A stretch of DNA of 64,000 nt from Macrothele yani (taxonomy: Eukaryota > Arthropoda > Arachnida > Araneae > Macrothelidae). Shown in pieces: positions 1 to 9,520 of the stretch. Each line of letters begins with the position of its first letter. Positions within the stretch are counted from its first letter, which is position 1. Both the position numbers and the translations under genes were made by a program. Location of the stretch: NCBI GenBank assembly GCA_039090855.1, contig CM077023.1, positions 84,543,127 through 84,607,126 on the forward strand. The letters are read 5' to 3'. Under the pieces are notes generated by a model that was not told the DNA's origin, made no database searches, and saw only the letters and a list, made by a program, of their open reading frames with translations.

Positions 1-448
1 TAGGTTGCCTCCAATTTTAGTTGCAATTTAGATCACAGATCGAAAACCTTGTTGTATGCCTTGTGAATAGACACTACATGTGTTTTAAAGAAGAGCAGCG
101 TGTCCATCAGGATCTGGGCGTGTTCCGAAATGAACTGAAAGTAGTTACAGATGTACTGTATTTACTTTCCATCAGAGACTTGCACACATTGAGACTGGCA
201 GTGTCACGAGTAAGTTCCATTTCACTGTCGAAGAAGTCTATATGAACGTCGCAGTAGGAATTCCACCGTGTTATCAGTGGTACTGGGAGTAGTTTACCTT
301 GTTTGTTTCTTTCTATTAAAAACTAGATACCACCATTTGCTCGCAAGACAATGCTTGAAAAACTTCTTAAATCATCAGGTAAACTTGTCCACTTCAACAA
401 AATGCACACACCATTGGTAAGAAGCTAGGTTTACAATATGAGCATTTC
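1..448. other. Unassigned AT-rich DNA
   Basis: No gene, RNA or repeat structure recognised. The short open frames here have no recognisable domain and look like chance. Confidence 0.5.
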
Positions 449-452
449 AAGT

Positions 453-632
453 TGTAACGTACCAGGAGATGTGACGTACCTGCCAGAAGGACGCACACGA
501 CATAAAGGCAGATAGTAGTCAGAATAAAACGTCCGCGTAGCTCAATTGGTAGGGTGACTTATTCCGGAATGAGGGGATACGGGTTCGAATCCTGGCGCGC
601 ATAAAAATGACGGAGAAATTTACTTCGTTATA
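453..632 (+). repeat. 5' LTR of miniature element copy 1
   Basis: Begins TGTAACGTACC and ends TTATA. It contains an internal near-repeat of its own start (TGTGACGTACC about 17 bp in), an AATAAA at about 523, the tRNA-like module 531-602, and a conserved tail GACGGAGAAATTTACTTCG. The ends are not the usual TG..CA, so the 3' boundary relies on the AAGT duplication. Confidence 0.8.
531..602 (+). promoter_or_regulatory. tRNA-like module with A and B boxes inside 5' LTR
   Basis: GTCCGCG starts the acceptor stem, followed by an A box (TAGCTCAATTGG) and, 3', a B box (GGGTTCGAATCC). The D stem is GCTC opposite GGGT, and the T stem and loop are clear. The 3' acceptor strand has decayed in this LTR but is kept in the other. 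A and B boxes are the RNA polymerase III internal promoter of tRNA genes, so this could be a Pol III start inside the LTR. Not a functional tRNA: the anticodon arm is poor, with a loop of 6 or 7 bases depending on pairing. Confidence 0.7.
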
Positions 633-633
633 A

Positions 634-645
634 TGGCGCCCGAAC
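634..645 (+). other. Primer-binding site TGGCGCCCGAAC
   Basis: Twelve bases beginning one base after the 5' LTR. The sequence is complementary to the 3' end of a lysine-type tRNA, a primer used by many LTR retroelements. The same 12 bases follow the 5' LTR of copy 2 (minus strand, 53043-53054), and a form with one terminal change follows copy 3 (16711-16722). Position and conservation together make the PBS call strong. Confidence 0.85.
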
Positions 646-770
646 TATCCGGATGACCCGACCGTTCAAAATCTCGCATTGGTGTGATGTTCTTTCCACA
701 CCGCGAGATAGGAAAAATAAGAGAATCCCTTCTCCAGCACTTCGAAAAAAAAAATAATAATAATAATAAT

Positions 771-783
771 AAGGGGGAGATGA
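771..783 (+). other. Polypurine tract AAGGGGGAGATGA
   Basis: Purine-rich stretch directly before the 3' LTR, preceded by A-rich and (TAA)n sequence. It is the expected primer site for plus-strand synthesis. The tract plus the first nine LTR bases recur unchanged at 60240-60261. Confidence 0.8.
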
Positions 784-963
784 TGTAACGTACCAGGAGA
801 TGTGAAGTACCTGCCTGAAGGACGCACACGACATAAAGGCAGTTAGAAATCAGAATAAAACGTCCGCGTAGCTCAATTGTTGGTTCAACTTATTCCGGAA
901 TGAGGGGATCCGGGTTCGAATCCTGGCGTGGACAGAAATGACGGAGAAATTTACTTCGTTATA
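784..963 (+). repeat. 3' LTR of miniature element copy 1
   Basis: Gap-free alignment to 453-632 at roughly 91 percent. The tRNA-like module is 862-933; here the acceptor strands GTCCGCG and CGTGGAC pair over seven positions with one G-U, but the D arm has decayed. The two LTRs have therefore kept different parts of the tRNA fold. Confidence 0.8.
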
Positions 964-967
964 AAGT

Positions 968-1454
968 CATGCGCACTGCGTGAAGAACCAGATTGTGTGA
1001 GTGTGTGTAACTATCGAGCTGACACGAATAGTCATTCGATTACTGAATCAGTCGCAGTTGTAGTTGGTAGGGTTACTAAACGATTAAATCAGTCGCACCG
1101 AAGTCTCGAGTGTTTTGACTAAAAATTAATATCTCATTCAGCCGATAGTTATTTTTAGTGATTTCACCCATCGCTACCTAAAAGTAACTCTTCATATTAA
1201 AGATTCAAGGGACATGTGTGTGTGGGGGGAAGGGGGTAAATTATGCGGCAGTTGGAAAATTGCAGATTTTCTGCATAATTTAAATAAATAGTTTGTCTGT
1301 GAAAAATATATTGTTGCGCATTTAATTGCCCCTGAGTACAAAGTACTTGAAATACAGGAGCGTAAAAAATCAGCATAAGGTGGAGAAATCATCTGGCAAA
1401 GGAAACTCACGGTCCTCTTGTATTTCGATGAGGTTCTATATATATAAATTGAGT
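968..1454. other. Unassigned DNA
   Basis: No recognisable gene or repeat. A short G-rich run (about 1221-1236) and AT-rich sequence only. Confidence 0.45.
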
Positions 1455-1592
1455 GATCACTGAATTATGACCACCCCTATCAAAATAGATTTATGGCCAC
1501 CCCTACCACGTGATTTCAAGAGGGCGTGATTAGTCGACCGAAGTAATGTATATAAGGTGCGAGTGGAGCAGTAAGTAGTAAAATTCGGAGTA

Positions 1593-2770
1593 TGATGGCT
1601 AAACTGAAAGATTTATTGGACTTTTGAGAGAGAATAGTTTGTGGGAGCTCTGAGAGCGGGTGCTTCAATTTCCCAAACGGTTGAACCGGTGGGTTGCTCG
1701 CAATCCGCCATAGTTAAAGTGTATCAGAACTGGCGCGAAAATGGTCAAACAACGACCCGGATGGAAAACTGTACACAACAGCGAAAGGTTGATGTGAGAG
1801 ATAAGCGCCGGGTCCGACGAATCGTATAGGTCAACAGACCCAGCATTGTACGAGAGCTGACTGTCCAATACAGCAGAGATTTTTTTTTTATTGGAGGTTT
1901 AACGACCACTGTGAGCAACTCAATGGGCTATAAGCAGTAGCCCGTCCCTAATTTAGGGTCACTGGTTCCAGGGAAGGGAGAGAGCCAGTGCCGTAAGACC
2001 AATACAACATCCATGCCTCACCGGGATTCGAACCCGGACCCCGTTCGGACGAATGATCAGAGGCCATCCCTTAGACCACTGCGCCACCGGTGCCGCCCAA
2101 TACAGCAGAAATCAACTGGGGACAATACCTGTCATGACCATGCGTTGCACGTATGAGCTATAATAGCAGACGACCCTTACAACAGCCTCTCGTAACATTG
2201 GTTCATCGGCGCAAAATACTTTCTTGGTGCAAAGATCATGAAAGTTGGATGTCGGATGACTCTAAAAAATGCGCTGGTCTGACGAATCTCGTTTTTTACT
2301 CTACTCCGTGGATGGTTGTGTACGTATTTGGTGCAAACAACACGAGGCACTCGATCGATCCTGCATGGTCTCCACAGTTCAAGCCAGTGGAAGCATTTGT
2401 ATGGATGGTGTGGTGAATGTTTACATGGCTGGAACTTCGACCCCGGTGCATGTGGAAGAACGTATGACTGGTGCCCACTATCGTGAATTGCTTGCTGACT
2501 CTGAACACCCAACAATGTCTCACTTTTTCCTGATCTTGGACGACACTGAACGGTGAAGGTGTCTTCCAAGATGACAATGCGCCGAGTCACAGGTCCAATG
2601 CTGTGCAGGAATGGTTTGAGGAACACAGATCAGACTTCCAGCATATCAATTGGCCTTTGAACTCCCCGATATCGATCCCATAGTGCACAATTGATACACT
2701 ATGGAACGGCATATCAAGCGTCTGGATACACGAATCACCTCCATACTTGCATACAGCTTGTTTGACCATA
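1593..2770 (+). pseudogene. Broken Tc1-type transposase (cut-and-paste DDE transposase)
   Basis: The N-terminal paired-like helix-turn-helix is visible (GALRAGASISQT, then CSQSAIVKVYQNW), then after the SINE the catalytic half (RWSDESRFLLYSVDGCVRIW and FQDDNAPSHRSNAVQEWFEE). The third acidic residue, normally the E of P-I-E-H, reads as V, and the reading frame there is shifted by an apparent 1-base loss. With that loss corrected the second D and third position are 36 residues apart. Several other frame breaks and a stop near 1629 are present. Dead copy; the family is a transposase of the Tc1 group that would act on its own TIRs. Confidence 0.75.
1878..2096 (-). mobile_element. tRNA-headed SINE (family 1), complete, inside the Tc1 transposon
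   Basis: Flanked by a perfect 13-bp target duplication, CCAATACAGCAGA at 1865-1877 and 2097-2109. Read on the minus strand it has a tRNA-like head (A box TGGCGCAGTGG, B box GGGTTCGAATCCC), a body with TTCCCTGGAACCAGTGACCC and GGTCGTTAAACC, and a poly-A tail (the T run after 1879). This is the best reference copy for the other family 1 SINEs here. Confidence 0.88.
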
Positions 2771-2860
2771 CCTCCCAACTTCTCTCTGCATCTTATTATA
2801 TATATTTTGTTGCGAATTTTCCCTCATTATTTTGAATATAATAGGGGTAGGTAATCAGGC

Positions 2861-3339
2861 CGATTAATCAATTGATTAGTTAATACGTGGGATCTCATTG
2901 GGTTTTTGGACAAAGGAAAGAGAAGTCTCAAAGGGAAACGGGACCACCCAAAGAGGGCTTTGCCACTGCGTGTGAAATCGTAAAAGCGACGAAAACAGTC
3001 GTAATTCAGCCGATGTGTCAGGCTCCTATACTAAACAAAGAGTCGGGGACGCCGTTTGCAAGGCAGATTTATGGGAGATGTTGCAGTTAGAAATTGTCGT
3101 ATATTTGTAATACTTAAGCGCCGACTAATGCATTTTTAAGTGTTCCTAGTATTCTTTTGTCTTAGTGTGCATGGGGGAATGAGCAAAGCGAGGAGCCGCC
3201 GAAGAGCTGAAATCAACAGAAGGAAAAATCAGTTCTCCCGAGCCGGGGCTCCCGGGACTCACCCCTCCTCCCTTTACGGGCTTGGTCATCGTTTTTGTGA
3301 CGTCACGCTAAGCGACGGGGTTGTGCACCGAGAAGGTTA
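2861..3339. other. Unassigned, partly GC-rich DNA
   Basis: From about 3170 the base composition rises clearly above the surroundings. A cAMP-response-type TGACGTCA lies at 3299-3306. The open frame starting at 3140 runs into the hAT-type element and has no recognisable domain, so it is not called as a gene. Possibly another repeat or a host regulatory patch; undecided. Confidence 0.35.
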
Positions 3340-3347
3340 CAGCACTA

Positions 3348-3779
3348 CATTGGCTCACCCACGGAGGGGGCTTTGGGGGCTTAAGCCCCTTCAAGGAGAT
3401 TAAGAACGACTTACGTCACAAATTAAACATTCAAAAATATTATTTTACATATTCAAAAAATTACATATTGTCTTCTATTACATGGTGTCTTCTTCCCAAA
3501 GCCCCAAAGAGATTAAAAGTGAAGTACGTCACAAATTAAACATTCAAATGTATTGTCAAAAAATTACATAGTGTCTTCTATTACAAGGAACTTCTTCCCA
3601 AAGCCCCAAGGAGATTAAGAGCGACGTACTTCCCAAAGTTCCATAGAAATTAAGAGCGACGTACGTTAGAACCGTATATAAACTATAGGCTTACAATATA
3701 TATATATGTACACACATTGTGTACGTATATACTATATATATACAGCCCCCTCCAACAAGAATTCCTGGGTGCGCCACTG
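3348..3779. mobile_element. Small non-autonomous hAT-type element
   Basis: Flanked by a perfect 8-bp target duplication CAGCACTA (3340-3347 and 3780-3787). Terminal repeats CATTGGCTCACCCA and, reverse complemented from the right end, CAGTGGCGCACCCA match at 12 of 14 positions, followed on both sides by GGAGGGGGCT within 20 bp. An 8-bp duplication with a CAGTG-like terminus is the hAT signature. The 432-bp interior is non-coding and includes diverged tandem copies, spaced about 110 bp, of a block GAGATTAAGAGCGACGTACG. The source family is not in the window. Confidence 0.75.
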
Positions 3780-3787
3780 CAGCACTA

Positions 3788-5254
3788 TACGTTTGTCGGC
3801 ATTCAATCGTACATAATGCTTGAAAGAAAAGCTTAATAAAGTCCATATTTTAGTTTTCTACAAATATTTATATGACACAGCAGTTCTACCGAAATTTAAA
3901 AACAAAAAAAAAGAAGAAAAGAAAGTTGCGTCTGTTTTACCTTTCCCAAGAATTACGCTTTCTCGCTATTTCTGTTCTGTACGAGTATAAAGGGTTATAC
4001 CAAAAAACTCTGTTAAAGCAGTTTTAAACAGACGCAGAAAATAACTGAAATGTTAGTACGTTGATGTACTATTGCATTGCAATTTGCATCTGTAAAAGAA
4101 AAACCGGCGAAAAATTAATAAAACAGCATCCGAAATTACGTTTTTGGACCCTAACTTTTTCTGATCAAATAACATTGCTTTCATCCAAAAATAAAAATAA
4201 ATAAGTAAATCAATTTGAAGAGGCAAACTGTTCCAAAATCAATGTACTGAGAATGCGAAAAGGTAACTCACAAAGAAGAAAAATTATGATAATGATGCAC
4301 CAGGTCAATGTTGCAATACATACAGAAATAAATAAAAAAAAACTGGGGGGGGGGGCAACTATATGCTAAATTAATACTCAGAACGTATTTGGAAAAGAAA
4401 GTCACAAAAAAAAAAAAGTGCTAATAATGCTACTACAGTTTATATTTATGTGTGGTTTTAACAACTTAGCCTCTTCCCCTCCCCTAGTCTATTTTGAAAT
4501 TGGAGGAATTAGGAATTAGAGATATAATCTTACTATTTATCTGCATAATCTTGTAGGGCATACTGATATAAATAAAAAAAATTGAGGCTGCCAACTGGAC
4601 TAAATTGATACTGAGAATGTGTAACTTTCAGCACAATGTACACATAGAAATGAATAAATGAAAAATAAACTTACGTTGTACTGATTTCGCTCCCCATGGT
4701 TACGAACATGTGTTAGAACATGCATACTTGATAATTTTTCCCTACACATGAAATAAAGATTGAAAATATATCAAAATGAAGGTTAAAATATATTTATGTG
4801 TATGAGGCTTAGGGTAGTTACACTAGGATTAGGTTCCCCTGTAATGATGTTGTCAAATGTCTTTGCGAAAATTTGGAGATATTCCCATTTTTAGTGAGGC
4901 ATACACAGGAAGGCCAGATTCATTAAGTAGCTGTTGCAAACATAGCGTGTTTTCTTTTCCCTGACTTGTTATTTAAGCAGTCATTTTTCAACTTTGAGTT
5001 GTTATTTAACAATATATTTAAAAATACAGAAGCGCACTTTAGTCTCAGTTCAAATTTAGTTTGATTACATTTTGAACATTTTCTGTTTACCACATTCAAC
5101 TCTTCAACCTTCATTGCCACTAATTTTTTTAACGCAAAATTTTACATTTTGTACATGGAGTAAATGCTGACAATCATCAGTCAAAAGGAATTTGAATAAT
5201 TTGAAGCAAATAGTGAATATTTTCACAATGTCTTCAGCTACCCATGGATGGTGC
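3788..5254. other. AT-rich unassigned DNA
   Basis: Only homopolymer runs (A runs, a G run at about 4345) and low-complexity sequence. No coding or repeat structure recognised. Confidence 0.45.
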
Positions 5255-5352
5255 CTGTAGCTTAGCCTAACGACACAAGCAAGTTCTTGATCCGGTGGCC
5301 GGGCCCCGTAAACATAGAGAGGTGTCCCGGCGGGCACGCTGAGCCCGCGATG
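5255..5352 (+). mobile_element. Possible SINE fragment
   Basis: GC-rich block ending in a short poly-A (5351 region). GGCGGGCACGCTGAGCC resembles GGACGGGCACGTTAAGCC in the tRNA-headed repeat at 5810, so both may belong to one family. Head incomplete; weak call. Confidence 0.35.
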
Positions 5353-5806
5353 AAAAAAAAAAGGCTGGTAGTATTTTCATGTCGAGAAAGCACCGAACGA
5401 AGGGAGAATCGGTTCGGTTGTTTCCGAGGCGCACGCGAGAAAGAGGTCTGTTACCGCTTCCGCAGAAATTCTCCGTGCCTAAGGTAGTGAATAAAGGACT
5501 GAAAGAATTAAAGTCCTCTGCAGAAATTCCAACTTGATCATCGAATCGTGTGCGAGAAACAAGAAGGAAAATTTGTTGATGTTAGAGTGTGAATTTCCAC
5601 ATAGCAAGGGGCGACGAGGTCCCAGAAACATTTGCCATGAGCGAGGAGAAACTGGTGCTGTTTTCGGATCTCCAGCTCGTTTCTTCCGATAACATCACAC
5701 GAGGTTCTATAGCATAGACGTAACCACTGGGGGAGAGGGGTCAGGACCCCCAGATTTTCAGAATCGGGGATCCCCAATGTAAAGGACCCCCCCCCCCCGC
5801 CCAAAT
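5353..5806. other. Unassigned DNA
   Basis: No recognisable gene. Ends in a C run (about 5788-5799) just before the tRNA-headed repeat. Confidence 0.4.
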
Positions 5807-5809
5807 CGG

Positions 5810-6080
5810 GAATATAGCCGCGGGTGGCCTAGTGGTCAAAGTTCGTAACTGCCACGGAGAAGACCTCGGTTTCGATCCCAGGCAGGTGAGAACGCTCGAA
5901 CCACTAAATATCCGCCGTGTGTCGGACGGGCACGTTAAGCCGTCGAGTGCTGGCCCCCGGTAATAAACAAGTACCTCTTCCTCCCCCTTTCTACCTCGCT
6001 TCCGTGTCACTTTCCTATCGGGCACTCTAGCCCAAGTCTCCTAGCTTCCTCTTTCTAAGGGTTGTTTAAGACCTGGGGTC
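5810..6080 (+). mobile_element. tRNA-headed SINE, family 2
   Basis: The tRNA-like head at about 5818-5888 has an A box (TGGCCTAGTGGTC) and B box (GGTTTCGATCC). The body (GGACGGGCACGTTAAGCCG) differs from family 1. No clear poly-A tail or target duplication was found, so the 3' end is uncertain. A true tRNA gene is unlikely because the stems pair poorly. Confidence 0.5.
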
Positions 6081-6314
6081 AGACACTCCCTTCCTAAAAT
6101 CCTCTACATGTGATCTGATCTAATGATCTTTTCGGGAATTTAAGATATAATGCACACTTTTTATGATGTGAACCAACTAAATTTAATAATATAAGATTGT
6201 AATTTTTCGTAGAATACAAACACGTGTATAATGTGTACTTAATAAAACAGCAATATCGATTAAGTATGGTTACCAACATCGTTGGCGTATATATATACCG
6301 TAACCTTAAATATA

Positions 6315-7528
6315 CACTATCTACCAACAAGTAATTGGACACCTGTGATAGCAAGGGAAAACGAAGTTTATTCACTTTCAAGAGTTGGTGGAGCCTCCAC
6401 GAGCGGCGATTACAGCTGTGACACTCCGGGGCATACTCTCAACCAGGTGTTGTACGACGGCTAGCTGTATTTTCTTCCACTTGGCTTGGAGAAGACAGGT
6501 GAGTTCCTTCACCGATTTCGGACGGTGGGGGCACCCCTTAAGTCGACGCTCCAACTCGTCCCAGAGGTGCTCGATAATGTTAAGGTCCGGCCTCTGCGCA
6601 GGACAGTCCATTCGATTAACCCAATTGTCACCATACCAAGACATGGTGGACCCCGCAACATGACAGGTGGCATTGTCATCCTTAAAGTAACATGGGTCCA
6701 CCCCGTAAAACTGCCACAACGTAGGAAGCGCATGGTCATCCAAAATGGTGCAGTAGGTCTCGGCGTTGATTCTACCAGGAATTGCGACCAAGAGTTCCGT
6801 GCCATACCAGGAGAAACTCCCCCATAGCATAATTCCACCGCCGCCGAACTTCACAGTTGGCACAATACATTCCGGCCGGAGGCGTTCTCCAGGCAGACGC
6901 CAAACGCAGACCCTGCCATCCAAACGGTAGAGGGTGAACCTTGATTCGTCTCTCCAGAGAACCTGTTTCCACTGTTCAACGGTCCACTGTCGACGTTCTT
7001 TGCACCACGTTAGCCGAGCAGCGCTATTGGACTTGGTGATTAAAGGCTTGTGGGCGGCAGCACGTCCATGATAACCGACCATATGGGCTTCCTTACGGAT
7101 GGTATTCATCGAAAAAACACTTCCGGATGCCTGTTGAAACTCCTCGCGGATGTGGCCCATCGATTTGGTGCGGTTCTTCCAAATTTCTCTGGCCAGCACC
7201 CGTCGGTCTCTAACTCCCAGTTTTGTGGGTCTGCCGGGTCGGAACACATTGCGACAGTCACCTCTCATATTCCACTTGCCAATCACGTAGGCCACTGTCG
7301 ATTTTGGGTACTTCAACTCATATGTCACGTACGGATCGGCCATTTCTGTGATACCCGACGATTACACCTTTCTCGAAATCAGAGAGCTCTGAACTGCGTG
7401 GCATCTTGCATGCGACTGGTTGAGTTGTTGTTTCCCACACGATATTTAACGGCGGCGGCCGTGACGTGTATCAGGACCGCAGATATCGTCGATTGCAGGG
7501 GTGTCAAATTACTTGTTGGTAGATAGTG
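6315..7528 (-). mobile_element. Nearly complete Tc1 transposon (DD34E), family B
   Basis: TIRs begin CACTATCTACCAACAAGTAA at both ends and are flanked by TA. At 1,214 bp it is the normal size for Tc1, with a single transposase gene on the minus strand. A 3'-half copy of the same family is at 25113-25545. It ends eight bases before the next transposon, in a TA run. Confidence 0.92.
6378..7404 (-). pseudogene. Tc1 transposase, intact except for one frameshift near the N-terminus
   Basis: An uninterrupted 321-codon frame (6378-7343) covers nearly the whole protein: helix-turn-helix part (YPKSTVAYVIGKW), first catalytic D in WRDESRF, second in FKDDNATCH, and the E in [10 protein letters not shown], with 34 residues between second D and E (DD34E). 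The natural start is probably the ATG at 7402-7404, giving MPRSSELSDFEKG in another frame; a small indel near 7320 separates it from the rest. The ATG at 7341-7343 would lack about 28 N-terminal residues of the DNA-binding domain. One-lesion decay suggests a young copy. PAQRPDLN replaces the usual PAQSPDLN. Confidence 0.88.
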
Positions 7529-7536
7529 TATATATA

Positions 7537-7816
7537 CACGGGGTGTTTCCTAAAGTCCTAAGTCACCTCAATAACTTGGGAACAAAGACAGCTAGAGCTA
7601 TGGAAGTAAGGTATGGTATAGTAAAACAACCATGCGCTATCGGATGAGAGTGACTGCAGCTCACCTAGTGGCAAAATGTTAAAGTTGGCAATCCCATCTC
7701 GGAAACCATGAGAGATACGGGAAAAAGATCAATTAGAAACTTGTAGAGCATCAACGAATTAGTAGGAAACGACGTATGGTAGAAACGGCTGGAGTAAGTA
7801 GAAGGCTGGAAACGCG
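7537..7816 (+). repeat. Left long terminal inverted repeat
   Basis: Matches the reverse complement of 9165-9443 along its length with scattered substitutions and a few short gaps, for example TCACCTCAATAACTTGGGAA against TCACCTCAATAACTCGAGAA. Confidence 0.85.
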
Positions 7817-8000
7817 AACTTGTGTGAAGCCCGTTCGTATCGTTGTCGCGGTAACAGTCTAGCAGAGAGAAATGTATGACGTATGCAACCGCACGCCTGT
7901 GAGTGTCGTATGCAAAGGTGTGACATAACGCTTCAAATAGAGTGTCGTATGCAAAGGTGTGACATAACGCTTTAACGTGAGTATCGGGTAAAGAACGAGC

Positions 8001-8973
8001 ATGGCAGGCTATTGGAATGAACAGTATTGCGAGACGGTACTGCTATATGGAGAATTCGGACGCAACCCGAGGAAAGCGTCACGCCAGTATGGCTTGCGAT
8101 TTCCGACTCATCCATCGCCGACAGCGTGGACCATCAGTCGCGCGGTTCGACGGCTACGAGAGACAGGCAGTATTGCATCGCGTCCCCATTCGGGCCGACC
8201 CACCGGAATGGGTAGGGATGTGCAACCAGTGGATGTTCTGGCATACGTTTTGGCCAACACACACCAGTACGAGGGAAGTCAGTATGGCATGTGGCTTATC
8301 ACAATCTCGTGTGTGGAACATTTTGCATCAGCATGGGGCCCATTCGTACCGTACAGTACCGCTGCAAGTAATGATGCCAGGGGATAACCAACGACGTCTA
8401 GATTGGTGCAATTTTAAAACGAAAACCGTAGAAGAAAATGCGGCCTTTCTATCAAACATCCTTTGGACTGACGAGACGCAGTTCACACGTGCCGGAGTGC
8501 TGAACAAACAAAACACCAATTACTGGGCAGTTCAGAATCCATTTTTTACAAGGGAAATAAGGCATCAGATGCGCTGGTCGATTAATGTCTGGTGTGGCAT
8601 CTGGAAGAACCGACTTCTTGGGCCTATGTTCTATGAGGGCGCATTAAATGGACAAAGATGCCTGCAGCTGTTACAAAGCACATTACCTGAGTGGTTAGAT
8701 GATCTGTCTCTGCAAGATGTACGCTCATTATCGATTCAGCATGACGGCGCTCCGGCGCATCAACCAACAGCGGTACAGCACTTCCTGTCCGACACTTTCG
8801 AGCAAAAGATCATCGGTTATGGTGGTCCCGTAGCGTGGACTCCACGTTCTCCGTATCTAACTCTCATGGATTTCTTCCTCTGGGGTTACCTAAAGGATAA
8901 CGTGTGTACAGGGTGGAACCGACGAGTCTCCACGATCTCCGAATGCGTATCGTCCCTACGTGTGAGAGCGTGA
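8001..8973 (+). pseudogene. DD41D mariner-type transposase, one frameshift
   Basis: Starts MAGYWNEQYCETVLLYGEFG with the helix-turn-helix region commonly called DUF4817 in insect proteins. That frame is good to about 8210; the rest continues in another frame from about 8265 (TREVSMACGLSQSRVW), so one or more indels lie between. Catalytic residues: D in LWTDETQF, D in QHDGAPAH, and D in LTLMDFFLWGYLKD, with 41 residues between second and third. DFFLWG is typical of mariner-type proteins. Ends at a stop near 8973. It would cut and paste the surrounding element if repaired; as written it is a pseudogene. Confidence 0.82.
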
Positions 8974-9164
8974 CACTTCTTATGCTGGCGAACGTACAAC
9001 GGAAAGTTCTGTCTCGCATTCAAATGTGTATTGTGGCAGATGGTGGCCATATTGAACTTTATTTACGTTAAACGCAACGTTATGTAAGTACCGATGTTGC
9101 ATTAAATACGACCAATGTACTCCATTTGTATTCATGCCTGAGTATAATAAACCTTGTGCTTCCC

Positions 9165-9443
9165 TCACGTTTCCAGCCTTCTACTTACCCCAGCCGTTTG
9201 TACCATATGTCATTTCCTACTAATTCGTTGATGCTCTACAAGTTTCTAATTGATGTCTGTCCCGTATCTCTCATGGTTTCCGAGATAGGAGTGCTAACTT
9301 CCACATTTTGCCACTAGGGCCGATACAGTCACTCTCATCCGATAGCGCATGGTTGTTTTACCATTCCATACCTTACTTCCATAGCTTTAGCTGTCTTTGT
9401 TCTCGAGTTATTGAGGTGATTTAGGACTTTAGGAATCACCCTG
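9165..9443 (-). repeat. Right long terminal inverted repeat
   Basis: Partner of 7537-7816; see that entry for the match. Terminal bases CACCCTG then TA. Confidence 0.85.
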
Positions 9444-9520
9444 TATACATGGGGTACAAAAAAGTTTTTTTAATGTATTTACTAATTCTTGATGTTTGTT
9501 TTCACTTTTATATATACATA

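Larger units (their letters stand above)
453..963 (+). mobile_element. Miniature LTR retrotransposon (TRIM-like), copy 1, with tRNA-like sequence in each LTR
   Basis: A complete 511-bp element: 5' LTR 453-632, internal 633-783, 3' LTR 784-963, flanked by a 4-bp target duplication (AAGT at 449-452 and 964-967). The LTRs are both 180 bp, align without gaps and differ at about 16 sites by eye. A primer-binding site (PBS) lies one base after the 5' LTR, and a purine tract ends exactly at the 3' LTR. The 151-bp interior has no coding capacity, so the element must be non-autonomous, as expected for terminal-repeat retrotransposons in miniature. Each LTR holds a 72-nt tRNA-like module preceded by an AATAAA. 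Two further copies lie at 16569-18240 and 52638-53218. LTR boundaries rest on the target duplication; a shift of 1-2 bases is possible. Confidence 0.85.
1455..2860 (+). mobile_element. Tc1-type DNA transposon remnant (DD36E-like), interrupted by a SINE
   Basis: The left end carries ATCACTGAATTATGACCACC, close to the TIR core of the element at 54507 (TTATTATGACCACCCC). The right end near 2845-2865 is a decayed reverse complement. Between them lies a broken transposase. Removing the SINE at 1878-2096 leaves about 1.2 kb, normal for Tc1. Ends are approximate, especially the right one. Confidence 0.7.
7537..9443 (+). mobile_element. Mariner-type transposon (DD41D) with long inverted repeats
   Basis: Flanked by TA. 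Ends begin CACGGGGTG (left) and CAGGGTG (right, reverse complemented) and then run together as inverted repeats of about 280 bp: 7537-7816 against 9165-9443. Length 1,907 bp, long for the group because of the TIRs. Encodes one transposase. Starts 8 bp after the family B Tc1 element. Confidence 0.88.

Noticed and set aside
531..602. Functional tRNA gene
   Set aside because: Anticodon arm is irregular and the module is repeated at a fixed place in LTRs with AATAAA before and PBS after it.
634..645. PBS identical in sequence to that of lysine-primed retroviruses
   Set aside because: Many LTR retrotransposons use the same tRNA primer; there is no gag, pol or env, so no endogenous virus is implied.
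2861..2885. AT palindrome around TAATCAATTGATTA
   Set aside because: Short palindromes of this kind are expected by chance in AT-rich DNA.
3140..3403. Short basic ORF before the hAT-type element
   Set aside because: It crosses the transposon boundary and has no recognisable domain.
7050..7526. 158-codon plus-strand ORF
   Set aside because: Antisense shadow of the family B Tc1 transposase.
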